The notes under the pieces: generated by a model
Databases searched by the model: none
Seen by the model: the letters and a program-made list of their open reading frames with translations, nothing else
Told to the model about the DNA's origin: nothing
Translations under genes and position numbers: made by a program
Shown here: positions 5,749-14,138 of the stretch, in pieces
Layout: every line of letters starts with the position of its first letter
Numbering within the stretch: position 1 is the first letter of the stretch
Origin: UBA4717 sp045536775
GTDB taxonomy: Bacteria; Bacillota; Clostridia; Oscillospirales; CAG-272
Assembly (NCBI GenBank): GCA_045536775.1
Contig: JAZSOD010000080.1
Span: 1 to 30,595, forward strand
Reading direction: 5' to 3'
Length of the DNA stretch: 30,595 nt

Positions 5749-8310
5749 TTATTCGGTAAAATCTGCTGTTTTTTCGCCCTTTGGCTTTGACGTGGACTTG
5801 CCATTTTGCAAGTTCGGCGAAGCCGAACTTGCATTACCGCGCGAAGCGGGCGGTCTTCTCATAACGCCGTGCGATTGCGTTGGCGAGCCTTGAGGCCTCC
5901 TTTTGACTTGTTCTGCGCTCTTCGGCGGCGTTTGTCTTGCTCCCTTACGGCGTACATGTCTTCTTGAAATTATCTTTTTATTTTTAAGAACTCCGATGAC
6001 CTGTGAGCGCTTTTTTCCGAAAAAGGCTTTGATCCTGCTGTTTACCGCTCGGTTCTTTGCTGCAATAATGATAAGGACTATGATGGCTACCGCGAGCACT
6101 ATTACGAAAAAGGTAACCAAAACGGTCAGAAATGCATCGAGTCCCGTCTTTTTGTGCTGAGTGATACCCTCAAGCCAAAGACCGTACTCTCCGTCGGAGA
6201 GGGAAGGAGACGAGGGCTTGAACCAAAGCTTGATCGAATGTATGTCACCGTCGGTCCTCTTTACGAAGTCCGCTATCTTAAAGGTGAGCTCGGTGTCAAC
6301 GTTTGAGCTTGTTTGCACGACTCCTTCAAATGACGCGGGGATACCCTTTTCGTAACCGTCGAGCCTGAGCATTACGTTCACCGTCTCGTCGGTGGGAGTG
6401 ACCGCCTTGAAGCGAACGCTCAGAAAGCTGCCGTCAATACGCTTGCTTTCGTCAAGAACTCTTGATATTCCCATATAAGTATTGTAGGATACGGGGTTCA
6501 TTTTTGCATAAAGGCTGGTTTCGGGAGAATCTGCGCTTATCTGGCGAAGCTCCACGTACGAGCAGGAGTTTGCGGGATAAAAGCCGTCGGCAGTTCCGAG
6601 AGAGAGGTTGAAAAGCGAGGATTCCTTGAAGGTAGGACGAATGTCGGTCTTCACTACGGGAATGCTTTCGTATACGTATCTTCTCGGCCCCGGAGAATAG
6701 TTTTCTGTATAAGCGTTGAAAATCTCCTCGGGACAGAACGCCCTTGCCATGCCGAGTCCATCTTCGTACGCTTCGGTGTCAACGTTTCTGAAAACGTTGT
6801 GTATCGCCTTTTTGTTAATGGGAGAGAGGGAAGCGGAGGGCAGAGAGGTCCACAGACCGAGCTTTGCGCTTTCGGTGGGGAAGTCTATCTGACGGTAATA
6901 AATAAAAGCGTCGATGTCGGGGTTTTTGTCAGCGATCGCGTACGCGAGAGCATAAGCCGCCGCCTGACAGTCGTTATTTCTTGCGTCATCGTAGTTGCCG
7001 CTGAGCCCGAATTCCGATATTATGATACCGCGGGTAGATTCGTCGAAGGTCATATCCCCGCCGTTCATATAATCGCTTAACACTCCGAGATTTTTCATGG
7101 TTATAAACTCGGTGTCGGGAGAATCGACTGCGCGCTCGTCCGCCCAGAACTCCGTGTTCGTGGGATCGGAGGGGTAGGGATTTACCGCAAGCGACCATTC
7201 AATGTCGCCGTGGCTTCTTACTGTTTCGGCAAATCGGTCAAGAAATGCCTTATATCCGTAGGAGTACGCGGTGTCCTCCGACGCGTTGAAAACGTTGGAT
7301 ACCGAAACGAACACCTCAGCGTTGGAATATACCGATCTCGCGGCGCTATACAGAATTCTGTATGCGTTTTCGTAGCTTTGAACGTAATCCTCAAACGAAA
7401 TATCGCCCGCATAGTTCCAGCTTACCGAGTCCACCTCGTAGCCGAGAATGTAGCCGGGTACAAACCCGTAAGTCGAGTCCTTTGAGTAGCGCGAGGTGAT
7501 GAATTCGCAAAACGCGGTGAAGTATTTGACCGACGAGACCGTGTCCGTGTTTATGGCGTAGAGCAGTGCGTCCGAGCCCGAGCAGAGCGGGAAAATGGAG
7601 GAAAGTCCGCTTCCGTTGTCCTTGCCGAGAACGATGTTGAGGTATACGTTCATTCCCGACTCGGTAAGCACCTTGACCTTGTGGTCGAGGGCGTTTATGC
7701 GGTCGATGGGGAAGTAGAAGGTCTGACCGCCGTTTATGTAGGATATAGAATTCTGACTGTATGAGGTGCGCATATATTCATTAAGGTCTATGCTGATAGT
7801 AGTATGCGCCGCACCGAGATATTGTGCATCCGAGCCGATGTGGGTGCAAAGTCCCTTCTTGGTGCTCTTCTTCGGGAATGGATGGGTGTTTTCTGCAAGC
7901 TCCTCGGGATTAGTGACGTACGCACGCTCTGACAGCGGCTTGAAGGAGCCGTCATCGGACTTTACTGCTACAACGTACGAGGAATAAAGCTTGGATTTTG
8001 TAAAATCGAGGTTTGCCACAACGACCTTTTTGTTTATCGGCCCGATAAGCATGGGAGTTATTGAGGGGAGATCCTCAGCAGTATTTTCGGGACGAAGCTC
8101 AAACAGGTAGAGGTCGCGCCCCTTGTACCTTTCGACAAGCTCTCCGTCAACCGAAATGTCGAGCTTCAGGGTGTCTTTTTCGCGACTTATTTCAACCGAG
8201 TTGAATATAACCCCCGTATTATCTGCCGAAATCACGACCGAAAGCAAGACCGTCGCGGCAATAAGCGATAATAGAATTATAAATGCGCGTTTTTTGGCGT
8301 TTCTTTTCAT
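5749..8310 (-). CDS. Membrane-anchored DUF5722-like glycosidase-type protein
   Basis: 853 residues. A basic N-terminus and hydrophobic segment (residues 1-29) form a signal peptide; a beta-rich region follows to about 140. Residues 150-530 look like a TIM-barrel glycoside hydrolase of the GH-A type, with Glu292 in ILGYEVDSV and Glu433 in IISEFGLSG as possible acid/base and nucleophile; I place it with DUF5722 from memory. A jelly-roll, carbohydrate-binding-like domain covers about 570-720. A membrane helix (about 725-752) precedes a 100-residue basic cytoplasmic tail rich in Arg, Lys, Pro and Ser. GGAGA lies 5 bases before ATG 8310. No terminator of its own is visible. The substrate is unknown; exposure on the cell surface is inferred. 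Confidence 0.75.
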   Translation of the reverse strand: MKRNAKKRAFIILLSLIAATVLLSVVISADNTGVIFNSVEISREKDTLKLDISVDGELVERYKGRDLYLFELRPENTAEDLPSITPMLIGPINKKVVVANLDFTKSKLYSSYVVAVKSDDGSFKPLSERAYVTNPEELAENTHPFPKKSTKKGLCTHIGSDAQYLGAAHTTISIDLNEYMRTSYSQNSISYINGGQTFYFPIDRINALDHKVKVLTESGMNVYLNIVLGKDNGSGLSSIFPLCSGSDALLYAINTDTVSSVKYFTAFCEFITSRYSKDSTYGFVPGYILGYEVDSVSWNYAGDISFEDYVQSYENAYRILYSAARSVYSNAEVFVSVSNVFNASEDTAYSYGYKAFLDRFAETVRSHGDIEWSLAVNPYPSDPTNTEFWADERAVDSPDTEFITMKNLGVLSDYMNGGDMTFDESTRGIIISEFGLSGNYDDARNNDCQAAAYALAYAIADKNPDIDAFIYYRQIDFPTESAKLGLWTSLPSASLSPINKKAIHNVFRNVDTEAYEDGLGMARAFCPEEIFNAYTENYSPGPRRYVYESIPVVKTDIRPTFKESSLFNLSLGTADGFYPANSCSYVELRQISADSPETSLYAKMNPVSYNTYMGISRVLDESKRIDGSFLSVRFKAVTPTDETVNVMLRLDGYEKGIPASFEGVVQTSSNVDTELTFKIADFVKRTDGDIHSIKLWFKPSSPSLSDGEYGLWLEGITQHKKTGLDAFLTVLVTFFVIVLAVAIIVLIIIAAKNRAVNSRIKAFFGKKRSQVIGVLKNKKIISRRHVRRKGARQTPPKSAEQVKRRPQGSPTQSHGVMRRPPASRGNASSASPNLQNGKSTSKPKGEKTADFTE
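5807..5833. repeat. Palindromic repeat inside the coding tail
   Basis: TGCAAGTTCGGC, GAA, GCCGAACTTGCA: a perfect 12-bp stem inside the last 30 codons of the 853-residue protein. A smaller CCGC/GCGG hairpin follows at 5838-5850. It looks like an extragenic palindrome captured in the reading frame. Confidence 0.6.
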
Positions 8311-8363
8311 AATAATCTCCGTTTTGTGAGAATAAAATGGGATCTATTACTTTATTATTCATT

Positions 8364-8392
8364 ATTATACACGGATTTTGTGAACATTTCAA
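8364..8392 (-). promoter_or_regulatory. Promoter of the DUF5722-like gene
   Basis: TTGAAA (8387-8392), 17-base spacer, TATAAT (8364-8369) on the minus strand, about 55 bases before ATG 8310. Confidence 0.75.
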
Positions 8393-8433
8393 GTAAAGAG
8401 GGGCAGAGCCTTCCCTCAAGGGGAAGCCTTTAC

Positions 8434-8463
8434 CAAAAAAGCACCCCGTCAAACAACGGGGTG
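8434..8463 (-). terminator. Terminator of the galactosidase operon
   Basis: CACCCCGT (8456-8463) and ACGGGGTG (8442-8449) on the minus strand form an 8-bp stem, followed by CTTTTTTGG. It lies 6 bases after the flavin reductase stop codon. A weaker GGGAAG-type palindrome follows at 8409-8429. Confidence 0.85.
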
Positions 8464-8469
8464 ACGTCC

Positions 8470-8970
8470 TTATTCTGCTATAATCTTTTCGATCTCACAA
8501 ACGTAAACGTAGTGGAAATCTTCTGCGGGATAACAAGCGGAAATAATACTTTTGTCAATAAACTCAGCTTTGTCAAGCTGAGTCTTATAAAGCTTTTTGA
8601 CCTTCATCACCAGCTTTGCACCTTCAAAATACACGGTGCCGTCAAGCTCGCAGGGTGCAAGTCCCGACTCGCGCACCTTGTCGCAGTCGCGTCCGCTTTT
8701 GCGTCCGCAGAGGGTGAGCGCGCTGCGCTTTTCTTCGGGGTAGAAGCTTAGAGTGAATTCGTCTGAAGCCTCGGTAAATTCATAGGTGTATCTCTGAGGT
8801 CTTATGAATACGAAGCACACGTTCTTATTCCATAAAACCCCTGCGCCGCCCCAGCTTGCAGTCATAGTGTTGAAGCTTCCGTCGGGCTTTTTTGCTGTTA
8901 TAAGCATCCAGTCCTTGCCTATAAGCTTAAAAATATTTTCGTTTATCTGTTCGGGTGTAAATTCTCTCAC
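8470..8970 (-). CDS. Flavin reductase-like FMN-binding split-barrel protein
   Basis: About 166 residues with the flavin reductase/HpaC-like split beta-barrel pattern: WMLITAKKPDGSFNTMTASWGGAGVLWNK near the N-terminus, VFIRPQRYTYEFTEASDEFTLSFY, then LTLCGRKSGRDCDK. Members bind FMN and reduce or store flavin; the substrate is not predictable. GTG 8970 is preferred because GGGAGA (8978-8983) lies 7 bases upstream; an ATG at 8985 would give five more residues but has no ribosome binding site. It starts about 58 bases after the pyridoxamine kinase gene and is last in the operon. Confidence 0.8.
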   Translation of the reverse strand: MREFTPEQINENIFKLIGKDWMLITAKKPDGSFNTMTASWGGAGVLWNKNVCFVFIRPQRYTYEFTEASDEFTLSFYPEEKRSALTLCGRKSGRDCDKVRESGLAPCELDGTVYFEGAKLVMKVKKLYKTQLDKAEFIDKSIISACYPAEDFHYVYVCEIEKIIAE

Positions 8971-9027
8971 CTTATCGTCTCCCATATCGTTTTAATAGTG
9001 TTAAAGTGTATGCCGCACCGTACGCGA

Positions 9028-9885
9028 CTATGCCTTGAAAAGTCTTTTGAGATTCTTTTCAAGCAAAACTCCGTTGCGCGTGGGCGTTCCTGCCGCAAAG
9101 GTATCGTTGACCGTTTCGCGCACAAAGTCGGCGGCAAGCTCGGCACTTTCCTCGAACGGATGGCCTTCAAGAAGCTTTCCGAGCAAAACGCTTGCGAAAA
9201 GGTCGCCCGTGCCGGGATATCCCGTGCCTGCGTATTCCTTCTCAATGAAGCCGATGCTTCCGTCTGTGCAGGTAGCGGTGCCGATGAATTTTTTACCGTT
9301 ATCGGAGAATTCAACCCCCGTTATTACTATGCAGGGGGTATTGTATTCGCCAAAAAGTCGGGTTATAAGCCCGTGTGCCGCCGCTTCTGCCTCGTATCTT
9401 GAGTCAAAGCAGTGATTTACTTTCTCGTCGCCAAGCAGAAAATGCGCTTCGGTGATATTGGGAGTGATGACTGTCGCAAGGTGGCAAAGCTCACACATAC
9501 GTGCCTTCATTTCCTCCGTATATGTCTGGTACAGAACGCCGTCGTCGCCCATAACTGGGTCAACTAAAATGAGCGCGTCGGGATTCTTTTTAATAATATA
9601 TGAAACCGTGTCTATCTGTCCTGCGCTTCCGAGAAAGCCCGAGTAGACCGCGTCAAACTCGGCACCCGATTTCACCATGTGGTCAAAGTTTGGCTTCAGA
9701 GTGTCAGACAGGTCTGAAAACTCCATACCCTCAAAGCCGCCCGTATGAGTGGAAAGCAGGGCGGTGGGAAGGGGGGTGACCTGATGGCCCATAGCCGAAA
9801 GGGTGGGCATAACCACGGTCAGAGCGCATCTTCCGAAGCAGGAAAGGTCGTGTATTGCGAGAATGTTTTTTGTTGGATCTTGCAT
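9028..9885 (-). CDS. pdxY: Pyridoxamine/pyridoxal kinase
   Basis: A 285-residue ribokinase-fold kinase that phosphorylates pyridoxal or pyridoxamine to the active cofactor. Visible family features: N-terminal ILAIHDLSCFGRCALTV, the substrate region LLSTHTGGFEG (about 43-53), LVDPVMGDDG, the nucleotide-binding ITPNITEAHFLLG, and the catalytic anion-hole motif GYPGTGDLF with Asp228. ATG 9885 is chosen because GGAGA (9891-9895) lies 5 bases upstream; the longer frame would start inside the galactosidase gene. It follows the alpha-galactosidase gene by 34 bases and is presumably cotranscribed. Three PLP-related genes (trpB, aminotransferase, this kinase) lie within 8 kb, which may be chance. Confidence 0.9.
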   Translation of the reverse strand: MQDPTKNILAIHDLSCFGRCALTVVMPTLSAMGHQVTPLPTALLSTHTGGFEGMEFSDLSDTLKPNFDHMVKSGAEFDAVYSGFLGSAGQIDTVSYIIKKNPDALILVDPVMGDDGVLYQTYTEEMKARMCELCHLATVITPNITEAHFLLGDEKVNHCFDSRYEAEAAAHGLITRLFGEYNTPCIVITGVEFSDNGKKFIGTATCTDGSIGFIEKEYAGTGYPGTGDLFASVLLGKLLEGHPFEESAELAADFVRETVNDTFAAGTPTRNGVLLEKNLKRLFKA

Positions 9886-9919
9886 TTTTATCTCCGTGCC
9901 GCCGTGTAAACGGCGGAAA

Positions 9920-12109
9920 TTACTTAACCTCGGTAAAGTGAATGATAAGGCTCTCACCGTCGAAATGCTCGTTCGTGAGGTTTACGCCTGCGTTCATAAG
10001 AGTAGAGCCCGAATATATCTTACCGTCCGCGCTTGAGAGGTATTTCTTCTTTGCATCAAGACCGCGAAGCTTTATGTAGTAGTTGCCCGAGTAAATCTCA
10101 CGGCGCATAACGACGAAGGTGAAGAGTGCCTCGGACTTATCGTCTGATACGTACTCCCACGCGCTGAAGTAGCGGTTTTTGAACGGGCTGACCAGCCTGT
10201 AAAGATCACCGTACTGAACCAGCTTTTGATATTTGTTGTAGTCGGCGATCTGCGCCTTTACCATTTCCTTTTCCTCGGGAGTAAGCATATTGAGGTCAAG
10301 CTCGTAGCCGAAGTTTCCGCCCATAGCGACTATACCGCGGGTCTTGAAGCTTGTGTCTCTGCGCGTCTGGTGGTTGGGGGATGCGGAGAGATGGGCGCTC
10401 ATCGCGGACGCGGGGTAAACGAAGGAGGTACCGTACTGAATGTCGATACGCTCGATAGCGTCGGTATCGTCGCTCGTCCATATCTGAGGAGCATAATAGA
10501 GAATACCTGCGTCAAAGCGTCCGCCGCCGCCCGAGCAGCCCTCGATGAGAAGACTCGGGTACTTCTTGAGTATGCGGTCAAGCACCTCGTAAAGACCGAG
10601 AACGTATCTGTGGCAGAGACCCGGCATCTCTTCGGGGGAGAGCAGGTCGCTTCCAAGCTCGGTCATATTGCGGTTGAAGTCCCACTTGATGTACTCAAAG
10701 CCCGCCTCGTCGATAAGACCCGAGATTATATTTACTATGTAGTCGCGCACGTCTGCTCTCGAGTAGTCGAGAACGAACTGGTCGCGCGCAGGGGAGTTCT
10801 TTCTGCCGTTAACGTGCAGACACCATTCGGGATGAGCCTCGTAGAGCTTACCGATAGGGGATATCATCTCAGGCTCAAACCAGAGACCGAACTTGAGTCC
10901 GAGTGCGTGGACCTTGTTGACAAGATCGGGAAGACCGTTCTTTAATTTTTTCTTATTAACGTACCAGTCGCCGAGCCAGCCGATGTCGATGTTCCTGTCA
11001 TCACCGAACCAACCGTCGTCAAGCACGAACATCTCGATGCCGAGCTCTGCCGCATCCTTTGCGATGCTGTAAAGCTTTTCGTCATCGAAGTCAAAGTAGG
11101 TGCCCTCCCAGTTGTTTACGAGAATGGGGCGCTTGATGCCCTTCCATTCTTTTCTGCAGAGGTTGTTGGTGTAGAGCTTGTGGAAGGTACGGCTCATATT
11201 GCCGATACCCTCTGCGGAGTACACCATAACAAGCTCGGGCGCGGTAAATATCTTGCCCGGCTCAAGTCTCCACGCAAAGTCGGTGGGATTGATGCCGGCG
11301 ATAATTCTTGTTTTTGAGAGATAGTCCACCTCTGCCTCGATAACGAAGTTTCCGCTGTAAACGAGGTTGAAGCCGTAAGCCTCTCCGACCTCCTCGTCAG
11401 CGTTCGGGGAAACGAGCGCCGCAAAGGGGTTGTGCATGTGAGAGGACGAAACTCTGAGACTTTCTATCGACTGCTTGCCGTGTCTTAAGTGTGTGCGCTC
11501 GGGAGTTCTTTCCTTCGCCCAATGACCCCAGAGATGAATGAAATCGTAGTCGGAGGAGGGCAGGTCAACGCCGCCACTCATTATTCTTTCGAGGTTTACC
11601 GTTTTGTCAGACTTGTTTTCAACCTTCACGCTGCGGGTGATGGCGTCATAATTTTCAAATGCCGTGTAAATGAGCGTGACCTCAACGCCCGTGAGTGCGT
11701 CGAGTGCAACAAGCTCGAGAGTTTCCGCCTCGTTTTCGTCGGCGTATGTGGACGGAAGCCCTTCAAGCACGGGCTTACCCTTGTATATCTTGTGAGAAAC
11801 ATAGCGGATGTCGGTGGTCGCCGTGCCGTCTGCCGCGCGTACCATAAGTGAGCTCGTGCGGAAGTCGCCGATACCGTATGCGCTGTACTCGAGCATAGAG
11901 GACTCAAGCTGACGTCCCGTGTCGGGAGACTTCGGGTGGAACGAGCCGTACACTGTCTTTTGTTCGAGATACGACAGGTCTGTGTCGTCAATAGTTGCAC
12001 CGTAGTAGCGGTGGAGAATGTATCCGCCCTCGGCTATCTGTATGATATAGCTTGTGTTTGGTGTGTCAAGCTTGAATGAATTGCTTTTGGAGTCAAAAAC
12101 AACTGACAT
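9920..12109 (-). CDS. Alpha-galactosidase, GH36
   Basis: 729 residues, a usual length for bacterial GH36 enzymes, with no signal peptide, so cytosolic. It removes alpha-1,6-galactose from raffinose-family oligosaccharides, melibiose or galactomannan fragments. An N-terminal beta-sandwich (about 1-320) precedes the (beta/alpha)8 barrel with VNNWEGTYFDF, LDDGWFGDR-like LDDGWFGDD, the nucleophile Asp477 in YIKWDFNRN and the acid/base Asp in IWTSDDTDA (Asp547/548). A C-terminal beta domain follows. AGGAAG lies 9 bases before ATG 12109. It is first in an operon with the pyridoxamine kinase and flavin reductase. No transporter or LacI/AraC regulator gene is adjacent. Confidence 0.95.
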   Translation of the reverse strand: MSVVFDSKSNSFKLDTPNTSYIIQIAEGGYILHRYYGATIDDTDLSYLEQKTVYGSFHPKSPDTGRQLESSMLEYSAYGIGDFRTSSLMVRAADGTATTDIRYVSHKIYKGKPVLEGLPSTYADENEAETLELVALDALTGVEVTLIYTAFENYDAITRSVKVENKSDKTVNLERIMSGGVDLPSSDYDFIHLWGHWAKERTPERTHLRHGKQSIESLRVSSSHMHNPFAALVSPNADEEVGEAYGFNLVYSGNFVIEAEVDYLSKTRIIAGINPTDFAWRLEPGKIFTAPELVMVYSAEGIGNMSRTFHKLYTNNLCRKEWKGIKRPILVNNWEGTYFDFDDEKLYSIAKDAAELGIEMFVLDDGWFGDDRNIDIGWLGDWYVNKKKLKNGLPDLVNKVHALGLKFGLWFEPEMISPIGKLYEAHPEWCLHVNGRKNSPARDQFVLDYSRADVRDYIVNIISGLIDEAGFEYIKWDFNRNMTELGSDLLSPEEMPGLCHRYVLGLYEVLDRILKKYPSLLIEGCSGGGGRFDAGILYYAPQIWTSDDTDAIERIDIQYGTSFVYPASAMSAHLSASPNHQTRRDTSFKTRGIVAMGGNFGYELDLNMLTPEEKEMVKAQIADYNKYQKLVQYGDLYRLVSPFKNRYFSAWEYVSDDKSEALFTFVVMRREIYSGNYYIKLRGLDAKKKYLSSADGKIYSGSTLMNAGVNLTNEHFDGESLIIHFTEVK

Positions 12110-12146
12110 GTGGGATTACTTCCTCTCGTAAAGTTTTCTACCGTAT

Positions 12147-12175
12147 ATTATATAATAGTCGTCGGCAAAAGTCAA
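12147..12175 (-). promoter_or_regulatory. Promoter of the galactosidase operon
   Basis: TTGACT (12170-12175), 17-base spacer, TATAAT (12147-12152) on the minus strand, about 38 bases before ATG 12109. Confidence 0.8.
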
Positions 12176-12190
12176 TAATACGCGGAATAT

Positions 12191-12220
12191 TTGGCGCCCG
12201 ACAGCGAATAGAGATATAGT
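12191..12220 (+). promoter_or_regulatory. Possible promoter of the M50 protease pair
   Basis: TTGGCG (12191-12196), 18-base spacer, TATAGT (12215-12220), just upstream of the ribosome binding site. A sporulation-type promoter cannot be excluded. Confidence 0.4.
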
Positions 12221-12241
12221 GATAGCAAAGGAGGTGTGGGC

Positions 12242-12526
12242 TTGAACAAAAGAAGATCGGTGATCGGGTGCGCGGTGCTGTTTGTTTTGTCGGCGGTGAT
12301 ACTCAAATACGGCGGGGGATCGGGGCTTCCGAGCGAGGATTACGGTATGAGCGTTAAGGAAGTGTTTTATATGTACGGCGACGCGCCATCAGCCGTAACT
12401 CCGCTCAGCGCAGAGCACGTCCTGAATGCGCTTGATAAAACAACGTCTGTCGCAGATGATACCTGCGAGGTCCTGCCGCCCGTGCTTACTCCGTCTCAGA
12501 CCTCGCTTGCGTCGGCCGTAAATTGA
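12242..12526 (+). CDS. Small membrane protein upstream of an M50 protease
   Basis: 94 residues. A basic start (NKRRS) and one hydrophobic helix (about 8-22) are followed by a polar domain of about 70 residues containing SEDYGMSVKEVFYMYGD. The TTG start at 12242 is supported by AAAGGAGG (12227-12234) 7 bases upstream; the in-frame GTG at 12236 overlaps that site. Its last four bases overlap the start of the M50 protease gene (TTGA), so the two are translationally coupled. In the SpoIVFA/SpoIVFB pair the upstream gene encodes a membrane regulator of the protease; this protein has that position but lacks the M23 domain of SpoIVFA. No homologue is recognised. Confidence 0.7.
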   Translation: MNKRRSVIGCAVLFVLSAVILKYGGGSGLPSEDYGMSVKEVFYMYGDAPSAVTPLSAEHVLNALDKTTSVADDTCEVLPPVLTPSQTSLASAVN

Positions 12527-13017
12527 TACTGTATTTAGCTTCTGTGCTTTTTGCCGTGCTCACTCACGAGGCGGCGCATCTGACGGTTATGCGGGCACTC
12601 GGCGTAAAGACGGAACGGATGAGATTTGGCGGCTTCGGGATAGCGATCGAGGCAAAATACGGACTTGCATCATATCTGAAGCAGGCGGCGGTGAGCCTTT
12701 CGGGGAGCGCTTGCAATATTATCAGCGCACATCTGCTTTCTGCCCACGGCGAGCTGTCCGCGGCGTGTCTTGCCTACGGACTTTTCAATCTGCTTCCGCT
12801 GAGTATGCTTGACGGAGGAGAGCTTCTTGATATAAGCCTTGCCGCATGCGGCACCACCGACAGAGCAAGACGGATAGTCCACACCGCCGCCGACACGGTA
12901 CTTACGGCGGCGATATGGATATTTGCCGTTTATCTCGCCCTGAACGGAGTGGGAGAGGGCCTCCTTATAAGCTCTCTGTATATGGTGTTTTCAAGGCTTT
13001 TCAACCGCCGCACTTGA
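12523..13017 (+). CDS. Minimal M50 (site-2) intramembrane metalloprotease, SpoIVFB-like
   Basis: 164 residues, mostly membrane-embedded. Zinc site HEAAH (15-19, catalytic Glu16) in the first helix and the second motif NLLPLSMLDGG (89-99, Asp97 as third ligand), the two hallmarks of site-2 proteases. It is shorter than SpoIVFB (about 290 residues) and has no CBS or PDZ domain. The TTG start overlaps the stop of the preceding gene. SpoIVFB cleaves pro-sigma-K in the mother cell of sporulating Bacilli; the substrate here is unknown, and a sporulation role is inference. Expression should be coupled to the 94-residue protein. Confidence 0.88.
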   Translation: MILYLASVLFAVLTHEAAHLTVMRALGVKTERMRFGGFGIAIEAKYGLASYLKQAAVSLSGSACNIISAHLLSAHGELSAACLAYGLFNLLPLSMLDGGELLDISLAACGTTDRARRIVHTAADTVLTAAIWIFAVYLALNGVGEGLLISSLYMVFSRLFNRRT

Positions 13018-13042
13018 CGATGCCGCGGTTTCGGTGTAAAAT
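13014..13042 (+). promoter_or_regulatory. Promoter of the PAS/ATPase-like gene
   Basis: TTGACG (13014-13019) overlaps the protease stop codon; a 17-base spacer leads to TAAAAT (13037-13042). Confidence 0.6.
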
Positions 13043-13072
13043 ATAATAAAAAACACGGACGGGTATGGGAAA

Positions 13073-14098
13073 TTGGCACTTGACAGCGCATTTTTTGAAA
13101 GAACAAGACTTGATATTTTAAGAGCACCCGTGTGTATGACGGATAAGACGGGTAAGCTCATATATATGAACCCTCCATGCGGATTTCTGACGTCAAGAGG
13201 AAAGCTTGCGGGAATGAAGGACTATTGCAACCCGAACAGCTACTTTCTGCTTGGTGCAAGCGGAGGTGAGAGGGTAGGTCTGGTGATCGGCGCGCAAAAG
13301 AGAAGCTTTGACGCGATCGGCGCGAGAATAATCGATGCGGAAATGGTCGCATACGTTGATTCCAGCTTTGTGACGTCGGTGTTTCCCGTCGGCATAGCGG
13401 GATATCTCAACATTGCACTCGAGGTCTATTCGGGTAAGCTCCTGATACCAGTATTTGGGGGAGAGGTGCATAAGCTGCCAAATGCCTTTGACGGTGACCG
13501 CAGGATATACGAAATAGGAAAAAGAGCGCTGAGGTCGGGCTCGGTCTCGGGAATCAAGGTGGAGAGCTTCTTTGCCGAAAATTTTGTTCGTGACGAGGTC
13601 GACAGGTACAGAGCATACCTTGCAGACTACGGCTACAGAGTAAGCTTTAATTCGGAGCAAGCAGACCTTGTTATCTGCCGCGAAAGTATTTACGATCTTT
13701 CCATCGTCCTTGGACTTTTGATGGTCTCGGCACTTAAATATTCAGCAGATAAGGCTATGCACGTAAATCTTCGTAAGAGTCAGACTGCGATAGGAATTTC
13801 GGTAAGCTTTGCGGCGGAGAAGGTAACGGGCGACAAAAGAGTGTCGGCCAATGAGTATTTTGCCGAGGGCAGCGACGAAAGACGGGTCGTTTCGGGACTT
13901 ATGAAAATGTGTGAGCTTTATTCTTGGTCGCTCGTTTGCATACAGAGCGAGTCGAGAGGAGAGGTGGAGCTTTCATTAAACCTGCCGATATACGGAACCT
14001 CTTCGCGCAAATTCAGAGCAGAGACCGACAGGACTCACGCGAAGGAGCTCGAGGAAGCGCTCGTGCTTCTTGAGGGCGAGATGGATATTCTTAAATGA
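13073..14098 (+). CDS. Degenerate sensor-kinase-like signalling protein
   Basis: 341 residues, soluble. Residues 10-35 (LRAPVCMTDKTGKLIYMNPP) resemble the start of a PAS domain. Residues 200-315 resemble a HATPase_c fold: YDLSIVLGLLMVSALKYSAD is like the N-box of histidine kinases, but the usual Asn is absent, and no clear DxGxG G-box or H-box histidine follows. The N-terminal half ends in helical, heptad-like stretches. The TTG start has only a weak GGACGGG upstream; no better start exists after the stop at 13037. It lies 55 bases after the M50 protease with its own promoter. It is probably a non-catalytic kinase homologue or regulatory ATP-binding protein; no function is assigned. Confidence 0.55.
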   Translation: MALDSAFFERTRLDILRAPVCMTDKTGKLIYMNPPCGFLTSRGKLAGMKDYCNPNSYFLLGASGGERVGLVIGAQKRSFDAIGARIIDAEMVAYVDSSFVTSVFPVGIAGYLNIALEVYSGKLLIPVFGGEVHKLPNAFDGDRRIYEIGKRALRSGSVSGIKVESFFAENFVRDEVDRYRAYLADYGYRVSFNSEQADLVICRESIYDLSIVLGLLMVSALKYSADKAMHVNLRKSQTAIGISVSFAAEKVTGDKRVSANEYFAEGSDERRVVSGLMKMCELYSWSLVCIQSESRGEVELSLNLPIYGTSSRKFRAETDRTHAKELEEALVLLEGEMDILK

Positions 14099-14100
14099 AA

Positions 14101-14137
14101 AAAGCTCCGATGCAGACGAGTTCTGCATCGGAGCTTT
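14101..14137. terminator. Bidirectional terminator between convergent genes
   Basis: AAAGCTCCGATGCAGA (14101-14116) pairs fully with 14122-14137. The T-run is strong on the minus strand (TTTTTTC) and weaker on the plus strand (GTTATTT). Confidence 0.85.
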
Positions 14138-14138
14138 G

